DNA from: Janthinobacterium sp. 67
GTDB taxonomy: Bacteria > Pseudomonadota > Gammaproteobacteria > Burkholderiales > Burkholderiaceae_D
Reading direction: 5' to 3'
Length of the DNA: 64,000 bases
Assembly: GCF_002797895.1 (NCBI RefSeq)
Contig: NZ_PGES01000001.1
Location: forward strand, 5,704,001 to 5,768,000
This document shows, one piece after another, positions 8,835 to 17,772 of the stretch. The notes under the pieces are model-generated. The model saw nothing but the letters and a program-made list of their open reading frames with translations. It was not told the DNA's origin and did not search any database. The position numbers and the translations under genes were made by a program. Every line of letters starts with the position of its first letter. Position 1 is the first letter of the stretch.

Positions 8835-9623
8835 ATGAAACGACTTCTGATGTGGTGCATGGCTACCCTGTTGGCCCTGAGTGCCGGTTTTGCCGGCGCT
8901 GCCGATGTCCAGCTGGGCGCCGGCGACGTGCTGAAAATCTCCGTTTACGGCAATCCCGACCTGGCGCTCGAAACGCGCGTCAGCGAAGCGGGCGAAATCA
9001 CCTTCCCCCTGGTCGGTAACGTAGCCCTGGGCGGCCTGTCCGTATCGGCTGCCGAGAAGAAGCTGGGCGGCTTGCTGGAAAGCGGCGGCTACCTGCGCAA
9101 GGCGCAGGTCAATATCATCGTCACCCAGCTGCAAAGCCAGCAAGTATCGGTACTGGGGCAAGTCAACCGCCCCGGGCGCTATCCGATCGAGGGCAAGCGC
9201 AGCCTGATGGACATGCTGGCCATGGCGGGCGGCGTTGGCGCCGATGGCGGCGATACGGTCAGCCTGATCCGCAAGCGCAATGGCAAGACCACGCGTGAAA
9301 TCATTGATATCATCGACATGGTGCGCTCGGCCGACTTGAACCGCGACCTCGATGTGGCCGGCAACGACGTGATCTTTGTCGAGCGCGCACCGCGTTTCTA
9401 TATCTATGGCGAAGTGCAGCGCCCGGGCGCCTTCCGCCTCGAACGTTCGATGACGGTGCTGCAGGCGCTGTCTGTCGGCGGCGGTCTGACGCAGCGCGGC
9501 ACCGAGCGCGGCATTCGCATCAAGCGCCGCGACGAGGCTGGCAAGCTGCAAATCATCAACGCCAAGCATGACGACCTGCTGCAAGTTGACGATATGGTGT
9601 ACGTGCAGGAAAGCCTGTTCTAA
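8835..9623 (+). CDS. epsE: Polysaccharide export protein EpsE (Wza-like)
   Basis: Periplasmic or outer-membrane export component of 262 aa. A signal peptide (MKRLLMWCMATLLALSAGFA, then GAADVQLGAG) precedes the polysaccharide-export domain LGAGDVLKISVYGNPDL. Two SLBB-type beta-grasp domains follow, recognisable from VSVLGQVNRPGRYPIEG and FYIYGEVQRPGAFRLE. It lacks a lipobox and the extra C-terminal helix of Wza, as in the shorter EpsE family. With EpsF and EpsG it should form the trans-envelope export path. It lies 46 bp after epsD, on the same strand. Confidence 0.9.
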   Translation: MKRLLMWCMATLLALSAGFAGAADVQLGAGDVLKISVYGNPDLALETRVSEAGEITFPLVGNVALGGLSVSAAEKKLGGLLESGGYLRKAQVNIIVTQLQSQQVSVLGQVNRPGRYPIEGKRSLMDMLAMAGGVGADGGDTVSLIRKRNGKTTREIIDIIDMVRSADLNRDLDVAGNDVIFVERAPRFYIYGEVQRPGAFRLERSMTVLQALSVGGGLTQRGTERGIRIKRRDEAGKLQIINAKHDDLLQVDDMVYVQESLF

Positions 9624-9685
9624 GCCTGTGTCCGTATCTTTCCGGCGCAAGCCGGATATTTTTCATTCTGTGTTGAGGTTTTCCC

Positions 9686-11101
9686 ATGAATTTGTCACAG
9701 CTCCTACTGATCCTGCGTGCGCACAAGAAGTTGATCTTGGTCACGCTGCTGGTCACTGTTCTCGGCACGCTGTCGGTCAGTTTGCTCTTGCCTAAAACAT
9801 ACAAGGCGACAAGTTCGTTGCTCTTGAACTACAAAGGGGTCGACCCGCTGACGGGCCTGGCCATGCCGGGCCAGTTGTTGCCTGGTTTCATGGCGACGCA
9901 AATCGACATCATCAGCAGCAAGAACGTAGCGCTGCGCGTCGTCGACCATTTGAAACTGGCGGAAAGCCCGGCCGTGATCGCGCAATTCAATGAAGCGACC
10001 GAAGGCAAGGGCGGGACCGTGCGCGACTGGCTGGCCGATCTGCTGCTGAAAAAAGTGGAAATCGTGCCATCGCGCGAAAGTAGCGTGGTCGACATCAGCT
10101 TCAAGGGCAGCGATCCGCAGTTCGTGGCTGCCGTGGCGAATGCCTTTGCTGACGAGTATCAAAAGACCAGCATCCAGCTGAAGGTCGATCCGATGCGCCG
10201 CGTCTCGACGTACTTCAGCGAACAGACCAAGTTGCTGCGCGATAACCTGGAAGTGGCGCAAAGCAAGCTCTCCAAATACCAGCAGGACAATGGCATCGTC
10301 AGCGTCGACAACCGCCTTGATGTCGAATCGAACCGCCTGAATGACTTGTCGGCGCAATTGGTCATGGCCCAGGGTCAGTCGATGGAAGCATCGTCGCGCC
10401 AGCGCATGGCGCAGGGCAGCAATGGCATGGCGTCGCCCGACGTGTCGTCGAATCCGCTGATCCAGAACTTGAAGATTGGCCTGGGCAACGCCGAAGGCAA
10501 GTTGGCTGAAATCGCCCAGCGCCTGGGCCGCAACCACCCGCAATACGAGAGCGCAAAAGCGGAAGTCGACAAGCTGCGCGCCGACCTGCGCGAACAGCTG
10601 GCCAATACCTCCAGCAGCGTTGGCAACAATGCGCAGATCCTGCAGCAGCGCGAAGCGGCAGTGCGCGCCGCCCTGCAGGCGCAAAAGGCCAAGGTGCTGG
10701 AACTGAACCGTACCCGCGACGAGATGGGCGTGCTGATGAAGGATGTCGAGAGCGCCCAGCGCGCCTTCGACGTAACGTCCCAGCGCCTGTCGCAAACGCG
10801 CATCGAAGGCCAGGCGGAGCAGTCGGATATTTCCGTGCTCAATCCTGCCGTGCCGCCGATCGATCCGGCCGGTCCACGCGTGCTGCTCAATACCTTGCTG
10901 TCGATTTTCCTCGGCACCTTGCTGGGCGTGGGTCTGGCCATCGTGATCGAGATGCTGTATCGCCGCGTGCGTTCGGAAGCCGACTTGCAAGAAACGCTGC
11001 AGATTCCCGTCTTCGGCGCCATCGACTGGAATGCCAACAAGTCGCCGCGCAAAAAAGGTGCGTTGAACGGCATTCTGCCGCGCCGCCTGCGCTTACGTTA
11101 A
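9686..11101 (+). CDS. epsF: Chain-length determinant protein EpsF (Wzz/PCP type)
   Basis: Inner-membrane polysaccharide co-polymerase of 471 aa. A first membrane helix lies near residues 15-35 ([18 protein letters not shown]). A long periplasmic domain rich in coiled coil (about residues 170-370) follows, and a second helix lies near 400-425 ([20 protein letters not shown]). The short basic cytosolic tail ends in [17 protein letters not shown]. It has no kinase domain; that function is in the separate EpsG encoded 2 bp downstream. It probably controls chain length and joins the polymerase to EpsE. Confidence 0.9.
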   Translation: MNLSQLLLILRAHKKLILVTLLVTVLGTLSVSLLLPKTYKATSSLLLNYKGVDPLTGLAMPGQLLPGFMATQIDIISSKNVALRVVDHLKLAESPAVIAQFNEATEGKGGTVRDWLADLLLKKVEIVPSRESSVVDISFKGSDPQFVAAVANAFADEYQKTSIQLKVDPMRRVSTYFSEQTKLLRDNLEVAQSKLSKYQQDNGIVSVDNRLDVESNRLNDLSAQLVMAQGQSMEASSRQRMAQGSNGMASPDVSSNPLIQNLKIGLGNAEGKLAEIAQRLGRNHPQYESAKAEVDKLRADLREQLANTSSSVGNNAQILQQREAAVRAALQAQKAKVLELNRTRDEMGVLMKDVESAQRAFDVTSQRLSQTRIEGQAEQSDISVLNPAVPPIDPAGPRVLLNTLLSIFLGTLLGVGLAIVIEMLYRRVRSEADLQETLQIPVFGAIDWNANKSPRKKGALNGILPRRLRLR

Positions 11102-11103
11102 AC

Positions 11104-11991
11104 ATGGATATGACGATGAACCAAGCCGCGCTCCCCATTTCAATGAACACCGTGCCACGTACCGGCGACTCCAGTATTGGCGGTCTGCTGCTCGAGTCGG
11201 GCAAGATCACGCCCGAGAACGCCGAGCGCGTGCTGCGCATGCAAAAAGAACTCGGCATCCGCTTCGGCGAAGCGGCCATGCGCCTGGGGCTGATCACGGA
11301 AGCCGACATCCAGCAGGTGCTGGCACGCCAGTTCGACTATCCCTACCTGCAAAAAGGCGAGGGCAAGTATTCGCACCTGCTGGTGGCGGCCTACGAGCCG
11401 TTCACGCCGCAAGTGGAAAAGCTGCGCGCGATCCGCAGCCAGCTCATGCTGCGATGGTTTGCCCGCGGGCACAAGGCGCTGGTGGTGCTGGGCGGTGCGT
11501 CCGGTGACGGCGCCAGCCTGTTTGCCGCCAATCTGGCCGTCGTGTTTTCGCAGTTGGGTGAACGCACCCTGCTGGTCGACGCTAACTTGCGCAATCCGCG
11601 CCAGCATGAAATTTTCGATGTCCAGACACGTCAAGGCTTGTCCGACGTACTCGCTGGCCGCGCCCAGCTCGACGTCATCACTAAGGTCGAATCGTTCGTC
11701 GACCTGTCCGTGCTGGGCTCGGGCACCTTGCCGCCGAATCCGCAGGAGCTGCTCAGCCGTAGCTCGTTTGCCAGCCTGAACACGGAACTCGAATCGCTGT
11801 TCGACATCGTCATCTATGACGTGGCTGCATATGCGCTCGGCTCCGACGCCATGGCCATTGCGGCGCGCGCAGGCGGCGTGCTGATCGTGGCGCGCAAGAA
11901 TCAATCCCTGTTGGGCGACATCAACGCCATGGCCGAACAGATCGCGCAGAGCGGCGCCAAGGTGGTCGGTTCCGTGATGGTGGATTTCTAA
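11104..11991 (+). CDS. epsG: EpsG, BY-kinase-like chain-length partner with degenerate Walker A
   Basis: Cytosolic protein of 295 aa in the EpsG family of tyrosine-kinase-like partners of EpsF. Residues 25-82 resemble the N-terminal domain of type II secretion ATPases (GGLLLESGKITPENAERVLR, LGLITEADIQQVLARQFDY). The MinD/BY-kinase fold follows: AANLAVVFSQLGERTLLVDA (Walker A' with Asp159) and FDIVIYDVAAYALG in the Walker B position. The P-loop reads GGASGDGAS (130-138): the catalytic Lys expected at 137 is Ala. There is also no Tyr-rich C-terminal tail. The enzyme may therefore be a pseudokinase or scaffold. The stop codon is directly followed by the xrtB ATG. Confidence 0.85.
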   Translation: MDMTMNQAALPISMNTVPRTGDSSIGGLLLESGKITPENAERVLRMQKELGIRFGEAAMRLGLITEADIQQVLARQFDYPYLQKGEGKYSHLLVAAYEPFTPQVEKLRAIRSQLMLRWFARGHKALVVLGGASGDGASLFAANLAVVFSQLGERTLLVDANLRNPRQHEIFDVQTRQGLSDVLAGRAQLDVITKVESFVDLSVLGSGTLPPNPQELLSRSSFASLNTELESLFDIVIYDVAAYALGSDAMAIAARAGGVLIVARKNQSLLGDINAMAEQIAQSGAKVVGSVMVDF

Positions 11992-12897
11992 ATGAATACG
12001 CAAGTCAAGCGCTGGAATGGCGTGAATTTGCAGCAATGCAAAGAGTATCTGCCGGAATGGCTGCCGCTCGCCCTGGGCTTGCTTGCCATGTATATTCCTT
12101 CCTTTGCCGGCCTGTTCGGTGGCATCTGGGCCACGGAAGAGCAGGCGCATGGCCCCATCATCCTGTTCCTGTCGCTGTGGCTGATCTGGCGCAATTGGCC
12201 GGACATGCTGGAAAGAACCCGTGGCAGCCAGCCCAGCGCACTGGGCTGGGCCGTGCTGGCCATCGCGCTGCTACTGTATGTACTGGGCCGTTCGCAGCAC
12301 ATCATCGCCTTTGAAATCGGTTCCTTCATCTGGATGCTGGCGGCGGTGCTGCTGCTCAAGCGGGGCATGCGCGCCCTGAAAGTGTTGTGGTTTCCCTTTT
12401 TCTTCATGCTGTTCATGGTGCCGTTGCCTGCGCAGCTCGTCATCATGCTGACCATGCCGATGAAAATGGCGGTGTCGTACGTGGTCGAGCACCTGCTGTT
12501 CTTTGCCGGCTATCCGATCGCCCGTACCGGCGTGATCCTGCAGATAGGCCAGTACCAGCTGATGGTGGCGGACGCCTGCGCCGGCCTGCAGACCTTGCTG
12601 TCGCTGGAAGCGCTGGGCCTGTTTTACCTGAATGTGGTGCGCCATACCTCGGCCCTGCGCAATATTGCGCTGGCCATCATGATCATCCCGATCTCGTTCT
12701 CGGCCAACGTCGTGCGCGTCATCGTGCTGACCCTGATTACCTATTATTTTGGCGATGCGGCAGGGCAGGGCTTCCTGCATGGTTTCGCCGGCATGGTGCT
12801 GTTCATCACGGCGCTGATCCTGATTCTGTCCGTCGATACCCTGCTGCAATGGGTCGTTAAAATGCGCGAGCGCAAAGCTTTACGGAGTCAAGCATGA
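11992..12897 (+). CDS. xrtB: Exosortase B
   Basis: Multi-pass membrane transpeptidase-like protease (301 aa) that recognises the C-terminal PEP-CTERM signal of exported proteins and cleaves it. The active-site residues are clear: Cys196 in MVADACAGLQTLLSLEALG, Arg242 in SANVVRVIVLTLITYYFGD and His263 in GQGFLHGFAGMVLF. Around eight hydrophobic segments fill the rest. The position between epsG and epsI, with EpsA and EpsL elsewhere in the window, fits the XrtB subtype rather than XrtA. Six candidate substrates with PEP-CTERM tails are encoded at 32.8-56.7 kb. The last four bases overlap epsI. Confidence 0.93.
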   Translation: MNTQVKRWNGVNLQQCKEYLPEWLPLALGLLAMYIPSFAGLFGGIWATEEQAHGPIILFLSLWLIWRNWPDMLERTRGSQPSALGWAVLAIALLLYVLGRSQHIIAFEIGSFIWMLAAVLLLKRGMRALKVLWFPFFFMLFMVPLPAQLVIMLTMPMKMAVSYVVEHLLFFAGYPIARTGVILQIGQYQLMVADACAGLQTLLSLEALGLFYLNVVRHTSALRNIALAIMIIPISFSANVVRVIVLTLITYYFGDAAGQGFLHGFAGMVLFITALILILSVDTLLQWVVKMRERKALRSQA

Positions 12898-13589
12898 AAG
12901 CAATCAGCCGTTCCGTCCAGGTCAGCGTGCTGGCCGGCATCCTGATGGTGGCATCTGCCGGCCTGGCCAAGCACCTGACGCCGAATGTCAAGATTGCCGA
13001 CAGCAAAAGCCAGTTCCAGCTCGCCGAGATCATTCCCGCTGCATTTGGCGGCTGGACCATCGATACGAGCATCATCCCGCTGCAGGTCGATCCGGAAACC
13101 CAGGCGCGCCTGGACAAGATATACAACCAGACCCTGTCGCGCACGTATATCGACCCGCAGGGAAACCGCGTGATGCTGTCGATTGCCTATGGCGGCGACC
13201 AAAGCAGCAATATGGCCGTGCACTTGCCCGAAGTCTGCTATGGCGCGCAAGGCTTCGAAGTGCAGAAGTCGGGCCGCAGCGAGGTCAGCACTGCATACGG
13301 CACGATACCGGTGAAACACCTGTATGCCGTTAATGGCCCGCGCCAGGAACCGATCACCTACTGGATTACCGTGGGCGACAAGGCGCTCACTCCCGGCATG
13401 GACCAGCGCATGCAGGAGCTGCGCTATGGCTTGAGCGGCGCGATTCCCGACGCCATGCTGGTACGCGTATCGAGTATCGATAGCGACACGGGGGCCGCCT
13501 ATGCGATACAGGAAGGCTTTGTGCGGGCCATGTTGTCGAGTATGAAACCGCAGGACCGCGCACGCATCATCGGCAGCTTTCCCGGCTGA
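12894..13589 (+). CDS. epsI: EpsI-family exosortase-associated protein
   Basis: Exported protein of 231 aa starting inside the xrtB stop (ATGA overlap), so the two are translationally coupled. An N-terminal uncleaved anchor or signal (VSVLAGILMVASAGLAK) precedes the EpsI domain with FGGWTID near 50 and the conserved HLPEVCYGAQGFEV block holding the Glu-x-Cys signature. EpsI occurs next to, or fused to, exosortases and has an unknown biochemical role. The family assignment is firm and the function is not. Confidence 0.9.
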   Translation: MKAISRSVQVSVLAGILMVASAGLAKHLTPNVKIADSKSQFQLAEIIPAAFGGWTIDTSIIPLQVDPETQARLDKIYNQTLSRTYIDPQGNRVMLSIAYGGDQSSNMAVHLPEVCYGAQGFEVQKSGRSEVSTAYGTIPVKHLYAVNGPRQEPITYWITVGDKALTPGMDQRMQELRYGLSGAIPDAMLVRVSSIDSDTGAAYAIQEGFVRAMLSSMKPQDRARIIGSFPG

Positions 13590-13706
13590 TCCGGGCGCCG
13601 GTGCGTCGCCTGCCACGGCGTACGCGCCCTGAAATTTTATCGATAGGACTCACCATTAATACCTCTTTGCAGCGCCTGAACGCTTTTTCCTGGCCAGCGT
13701 CCCGCC

Positions 13707-15215
13707 ATGCCCGCCAGCGCTGACATCAAGACGCGGGCGGTCAGCGCCGTCAAGTGGGCCGCACTTGGCACGGTAACCCGTTTCGTGCTGCAGATGGGGG
13801 TGCAGATCGTGCTGGCCCGTTTGCTGGGACCGGAAATCTATGGCCTGTTCGCCATGGGGCTGCTGGTCATGACCTTGAGCACCTTCCTGGCCGATTTCGG
13901 GTTTGCCTGGGGCCTGGTGCAAAATCAGGAGCTGCAGGACGATGACATCCGCTTTGCCTTTACGTGGCAAGTCCTGTCCGGCGCGGCTGCCATGTTGGCG
14001 CTGTACCTGCTGGCGCCGTGGATTGCCGCCTATTTCAAGGAACCGCGCCTGGCGCCGATCGTCTGCTGGCTGAGCCTGACGTGTTTGCTGAGCGCGATGA
14101 CGGCGCCGAGCAGCAATCTGTTGCGCCGCCGGCTCGATTTTCGCTGGCTTAACATTGCACAGATTCTCAGCTATGCGCTCGGTTATCTGTGCGTGGGCGT
14201 GCCGCTGGCACTGATGGGGGCCGGCGTCTGGACGCTCGTCAGCGCCTGGCTGGTGCAGGCGCTGAGCCTGCTGGTACTGACCTATTGCCGCAACCCCCAT
14301 ACGCTGCGCCCGCTGCTGTGGTATCCGGGCGCGCGCCGCTCGACGAATACGGGTAGCACGGTCTTCATTACCAACCTGAGCAACTGGTTCTTGAACAACC
14401 TGGACCGTGTTTTTCTCGGGCGTATGCTCAACGCGCATGCGGTGGGCGTCTATGCGGTCGGCTATAACCTGGCCAATACGCCCAATTCGCTGTTTCTCAG
14501 CGCCCTGCAGCCGGCCTTCCTCGCGGCCGGCGCCCGTCTGCAGGATGATCTGCCGGGCCTGCGGCAAGCCTATCTGTCCGTGATTGCCGCCACCTGGATC
14601 GTGATTGGTCCCGTGTTCGTCGTGCTTGCCTGCCTGGCCGGCGACCTGATCGCCACCTTGTATGGCGATGCCTGGCGCGAGTCGAGCCGCGTGCTGGCCG
14701 TCCTGGCTTTGGGCATGCCAGCCTACGTCACCTGGGGCATGTCCACGCCGATCTTGTGGAATACGGGCGGCAAGCACCTGGAGTCCTTGCTGCAGATGCC
14801 GCTGATCGTGCTGGCCTGCCTGGCGCTCTGGCAGTTTGCAGGCCTGGGCGTGCTGGTCGCCGCTGCCATCGCCGCAGGCACCCTGCTGGCGCGCGCGCTG
14901 GTGATCGGCACCGCGGCATGCCGCCGCCTGCAACTGGGGCCGGCGCACTTGTGGCCCAGTGCCTGGCGTTCCCTCGTATTGATGCTGCTCGCGGCGGCCG
15001 GCGCCCATGGCGGCTCGCTGCTGGGACATGGCCTCGGGCATGGACCGTTGCCGGCCTTGTTGCTCGGCTCATTCGGCGGTGGCGGCCTGTGTCTGCTGGC
15101 CGGCATGATGCATCCGCCATTGCTGGGCCGGCGCATAGTCGACCTGCTTGGACGTTTCAGTCCGCCGGTGCCGGCACGGGTCGGTGTTTATCTTCGTAGT
15201 AAATGTTCAGTATGA
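13707..15215 (+). CDS. Wzx-type polysaccharide flippase (MOP superfamily)
   Basis: Lipid-linked oligosaccharide transporter of 502 aa with about twelve to fourteen hydrophobic helices. The N-terminal block TRAVSAVKWAALGTVTRFVL and the LLGPEIYGLFAMGLLVMTL / DFGFAWGLVQNQEL region are typical of the MOP oligosaccharide flippase branch. FLNNLDRVFLGRMLNAHAVGVY carries the charged helix seen in these carriers. It should flip undecaprenyl-linked repeat units to the periplasm for the polymerase encoded next. ATG 13707 was used because it sits just before the first conserved helix. The 117 bp gap after epsI shows no clear terminator. Confidence 0.87.
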   Translation: MPASADIKTRAVSAVKWAALGTVTRFVLQMGVQIVLARLLGPEIYGLFAMGLLVMTLSTFLADFGFAWGLVQNQELQDDDIRFAFTWQVLSGAAAMLALYLLAPWIAAYFKEPRLAPIVCWLSLTCLLSAMTAPSSNLLRRRLDFRWLNIAQILSYALGYLCVGVPLALMGAGVWTLVSAWLVQALSLLVLTYCRNPHTLRPLLWYPGARRSTNTGSTVFITNLSNWFLNNLDRVFLGRMLNAHAVGVYAVGYNLANTPNSLFLSALQPAFLAAGARLQDDLPGLRQAYLSVIAATWIVIGPVFVVLACLAGDLIATLYGDAWRESSRVLAVLALGMPAYVTWGMSTPILWNTGGKHLESLLQMPLIVLACLALWQFAGLGVLVAAAIAAGTLLARALVIGTAACRRLQLGPAHLWPSAWRSLVLMLLAAAGAHGGSLLGHGLGHGPLPALLLGSFGGGGLCLLAGMMHPPLLGRRIVDLLGRFSPPVPARVGVYLRSKCSV

Positions 15216-15225
15216 TGAGATTGAT

Positions 15226-16656
15226 ATGATTGAATTTATCGTCGGCTTGGTGGTATTGATCGCCGCAATCGCAGTCGTGACGGGTGCCGCATTGAGCGCG
15301 CACTGGGGAAGGAACCGTGAGTTGGGGGTGATGCAGTATATCCCCTACCTGATTCTGCTCAACTATGCCCTGTCCATCCTCTTGTCGACGCGTGACCTGG
15401 CGTTCCCCGAAGATGTGGTGGCGGCGATTTCCGTCAAGAGTCCCATCGTGACCTGGGTCGGGCGCCTGAACTCCATCTTCCTGATCTTTGCCTGCAGCGA
15501 GCGCATCTTGCGGCGCATGCTGACCGACAATCCCAGCAAGCCGCTGCCTGGCATGCTGCTGTTTGCTTTCTGGATATTTTTCGCGACAAATACGCTCAGT
15601 CCGGGCCTGTTTGGCCAGTATCCTTATGTATCGCACGAATTTCTGTACGCGCTGCTGGCTTGCCAGGCCGCGCTGCTGGCCAATACCAAGGCCGATGTGG
15701 ATGCGATGACGGTCGTGTTGCGCAATGCCCTGTATATCCTGCTTGGCGCCAGTGCCGTTTGTCTGTTGTGGAAGCATAGTCTGGTGATGAGCACGAATTA
15801 CCACGGCCTGATACCGGGCCTGAAGCTGCGCTATGCTGGCCTGACCATCCATGCCAACAGCATGGGCGTGTTGAGCGTGCTGTTTATGCTGTGCCTGTGG
15901 TATCAGCCGTTCAAGAATGTCTGGCTGATGCGTATCGGCTGGGCCATGGGCGGACTGAGCCTCTTGTTGACGCAGTCGAAGACCAGCTGGATCGCGTTCA
16001 TGCTTTCTGCGGTCGTGTTGGCCTGGTATAGCCGTCGCGATGAAATCAATGCCCGCATTCAAGATTTCCGGCGTCCGCATCTGCCGGTGCTGCTGGTGCT
16101 GCTGGTGATGTTTGGCGGGGCGGGATTGTGCCTTGTGTTTATGTTCGGGGGCGCCGGCGACAAGATCGCACGCTTCTTCAGCAGCAGCGACGGAGCGGAA
16201 CTGATGACCTTCATGGGACGCGACCAGATCTGGCAGGTCGCCATCGAAGAATGGCACAAGTATCCGGTGTTCGGCTACGGCTTGAACATCTTTGATGAAG
16301 CTTTCCGCAACAGTATCGGCATGCCGTTCGCCACGCATGCGCACAGCCAGTTTTTTCAGAGCCTGTCCAGCGCCGGCAGCGTAGGCGCCGTTGGCCTGCT
16401 GTTCTACAGTCTGGTGATTGCTGTTTTCGTTGGCAAGACTGTCAAGGCCAGCCAAGGCTTGTCGCTGGCCGTCTTCATCCTGCTGATTTGCCGTTCGATC
16501 AGCGAAGTGCCACTGTCGATGGCCAGCCTGGGGCCGGACCTGCCGATTCATATGCTGCTGCTGGCGGTATTGGTCCGATACTATGAGCCGGTATCCAGGC
16601 TCGAGCGGGATCGGGCAATGGCCCGCCAGCATGCAGTCGATGGGAACTGGTCCTGA
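15226..16656 (+). CDS. O-antigen ligase/polymerase (Wzy-like) membrane protein
   Basis: Polytopic protein of 476 aa with around eleven hydrophobic helices and the Wzy/WaaL-type periplasmic loop: FMGRDQIWQVAIEEWHKYPVFGYGLNIFDEAFRN, split by the usual G-x-D ... P-x-x-G-x-G pattern, then FATHAHSQFFQSLSSAG with the conserved His-x-His. It probably polymerises the EPS repeat unit. ATG 15226 begins MIEFIVGLVVLIAA, 10 bp after the flippase stop. The frame is open further upstream to 15148, but that would overlap the flippase and lacks support. The stop overlaps the next start by one base. Confidence 0.85.
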   Translation: MIEFIVGLVVLIAAIAVVTGAALSAHWGRNRELGVMQYIPYLILLNYALSILLSTRDLAFPEDVVAAISVKSPIVTWVGRLNSIFLIFACSERILRRMLTDNPSKPLPGMLLFAFWIFFATNTLSPGLFGQYPYVSHEFLYALLACQAALLANTKADVDAMTVVLRNALYILLGASAVCLLWKHSLVMSTNYHGLIPGLKLRYAGLTIHANSMGVLSVLFMLCLWYQPFKNVWLMRIGWAMGGLSLLLTQSKTSWIAFMLSAVVLAWYSRRDEINARIQDFRRPHLPVLLVLLVMFGGAGLCLVFMFGGAGDKIARFFSSSDGAELMTFMGRDQIWQVAIEEWHKYPVFGYGLNIFDEAFRNSIGMPFATHAHSQFFQSLSSAGSVGAVGLLFYSLVIAVFVGKTVKASQGLSLAVFILLICRSISEVPLSMASLGPDLPIHMLLLAVLVRYYEPVSRLERDRAMARQHAVDGNWS

Positions 16657-17588
16657 TGCTCTGTTCGGTTATTGTTCCCCTGTATAACAAGGAGCAGTAT
16701 GTGCAGGCTGCGCTCGCTTCTGTGCTGGCACAGACACACCAGGAGCTGGAAATTGTCGTGGTCGATGACGGCTCGCGCGACGGCGGGGCAGCGCTGGTGG
16801 AGGCCATGCACGACCCGCGCATACGCTTGATACGTCAGGCGAATGGTGGCGTATCGCGTGCGCGCAACGCGGGCGTGGCGGTCGCGCGCGGAGAGCTGAT
16901 CTGCTTTCTCGACGCCGATGACTGGTATGGCCCCGCCTATCTTGAAACCGTGTGCGCAATGGCGCGCCAGCATCCTGACGGCGCCTTCTATGCGACCGCG
17001 TATCGGCGCGTCAGCGGCGTTGATGACGCCGCGTGGGATATGCCTTCCGATAGCGTTGTCATTGATAATTTCTTTGCGCATCGCCATCGCCACGGCCCAT
17101 TCTTTTTCACCGGGTCGGTGGCCGTGCCGCGGCGTGTGCTGCAGGACATGCAGCCCTGCTTTCCAGAGGGAGAGAACTTTGGCGAAGATCAGGACCTTTG
17201 GTTCCGGCTGGCAGAAAATGCCCGCCTAGTCTACTGCCCGGCGCGGCTGGTAGCATACCGGGTGGATGTGGCCGGCAGCCTGACGGCCGTGCATAATCTG
17301 CAATCGTTGCCTCCGTTTTTTTTGCGGCTGGAACAGCGCGCCACTTCGCTCCCCGCTTCGGATGCAGCGCGCCGCCCCGCATTGCGCATCGTTTCCGATG
17401 CGAGGGTTAGCGTGGCGCGTTTTGCCTTGCAAGAAGGGCGGCGTGGCGCCGCGTTGGCTGAGCTCTGGCGCGCCGCGCGCTGCGCCATTTCTGCGCGCTG
17501 GGCCGTGACCGTGCTTGTGTGTTCCCTGGGCAACGCTTCCATGCTAAAACGGTGGGAACTATGGCGTGAGTTACGTAAGTGCAATTAA
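16656..17588 (+). CDS. Family 2 glycosyltransferase
   Basis: Cytosolic GT-A enzyme of 310 aa. The N-terminus CSVIVPLYNKEQYVQAALAS, then VVVDDGSRDGG and the metal-binding FLDADDW (DxD-like) around residue 90, identify GT2. The middle has GEDQDLWFRLAENARLVYCP, the ED-x-D catalytic-base region. It adds a sugar to the lipid-linked EPS intermediate; donor and acceptor are not predictable. Its start overlaps the polymerase stop (TGATG), marking it as the last gene of the long epsD operon, followed by a 184-bp AT-rich gap. Confidence 0.88.
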   Translation: MLCSVIVPLYNKEQYVQAALASVLAQTHQELEIVVVDDGSRDGGAALVEAMHDPRIRLIRQANGGVSRARNAGVAVARGELICFLDADDWYGPAYLETVCAMARQHPDGAFYATAYRRVSGVDDAAWDMPSDSVVIDNFFAHRHRHGPFFFTGSVAVPRRVLQDMQPCFPEGENFGEDQDLWFRLAENARLVYCPARLVAYRVDVAGSLTAVHNLQSLPPFFLRLEQRATSLPASDAARRPALRIVSDARVSVARFALQEGRRGAALAELWRAARCAISARWAVTVLVCSLGNASMLKRWELWRELRKCN

Positions 17589-17772
17589 TAATATGAATTG
17601 TTGGTAGGTGATTTCGGTATAATCTTCCTTAGCCGATGTCATAAAAAATGTGTCGCGAAGGCCGGGAGCTTTTACTTCAGGTATGTCATGCCAGCGCAAT
17701 CAATGGAATGCATGGTGGGTAATTGTTGATATCGCCCGGGAAAAAGTTTGATATTCTCATGGAGATTACAGC

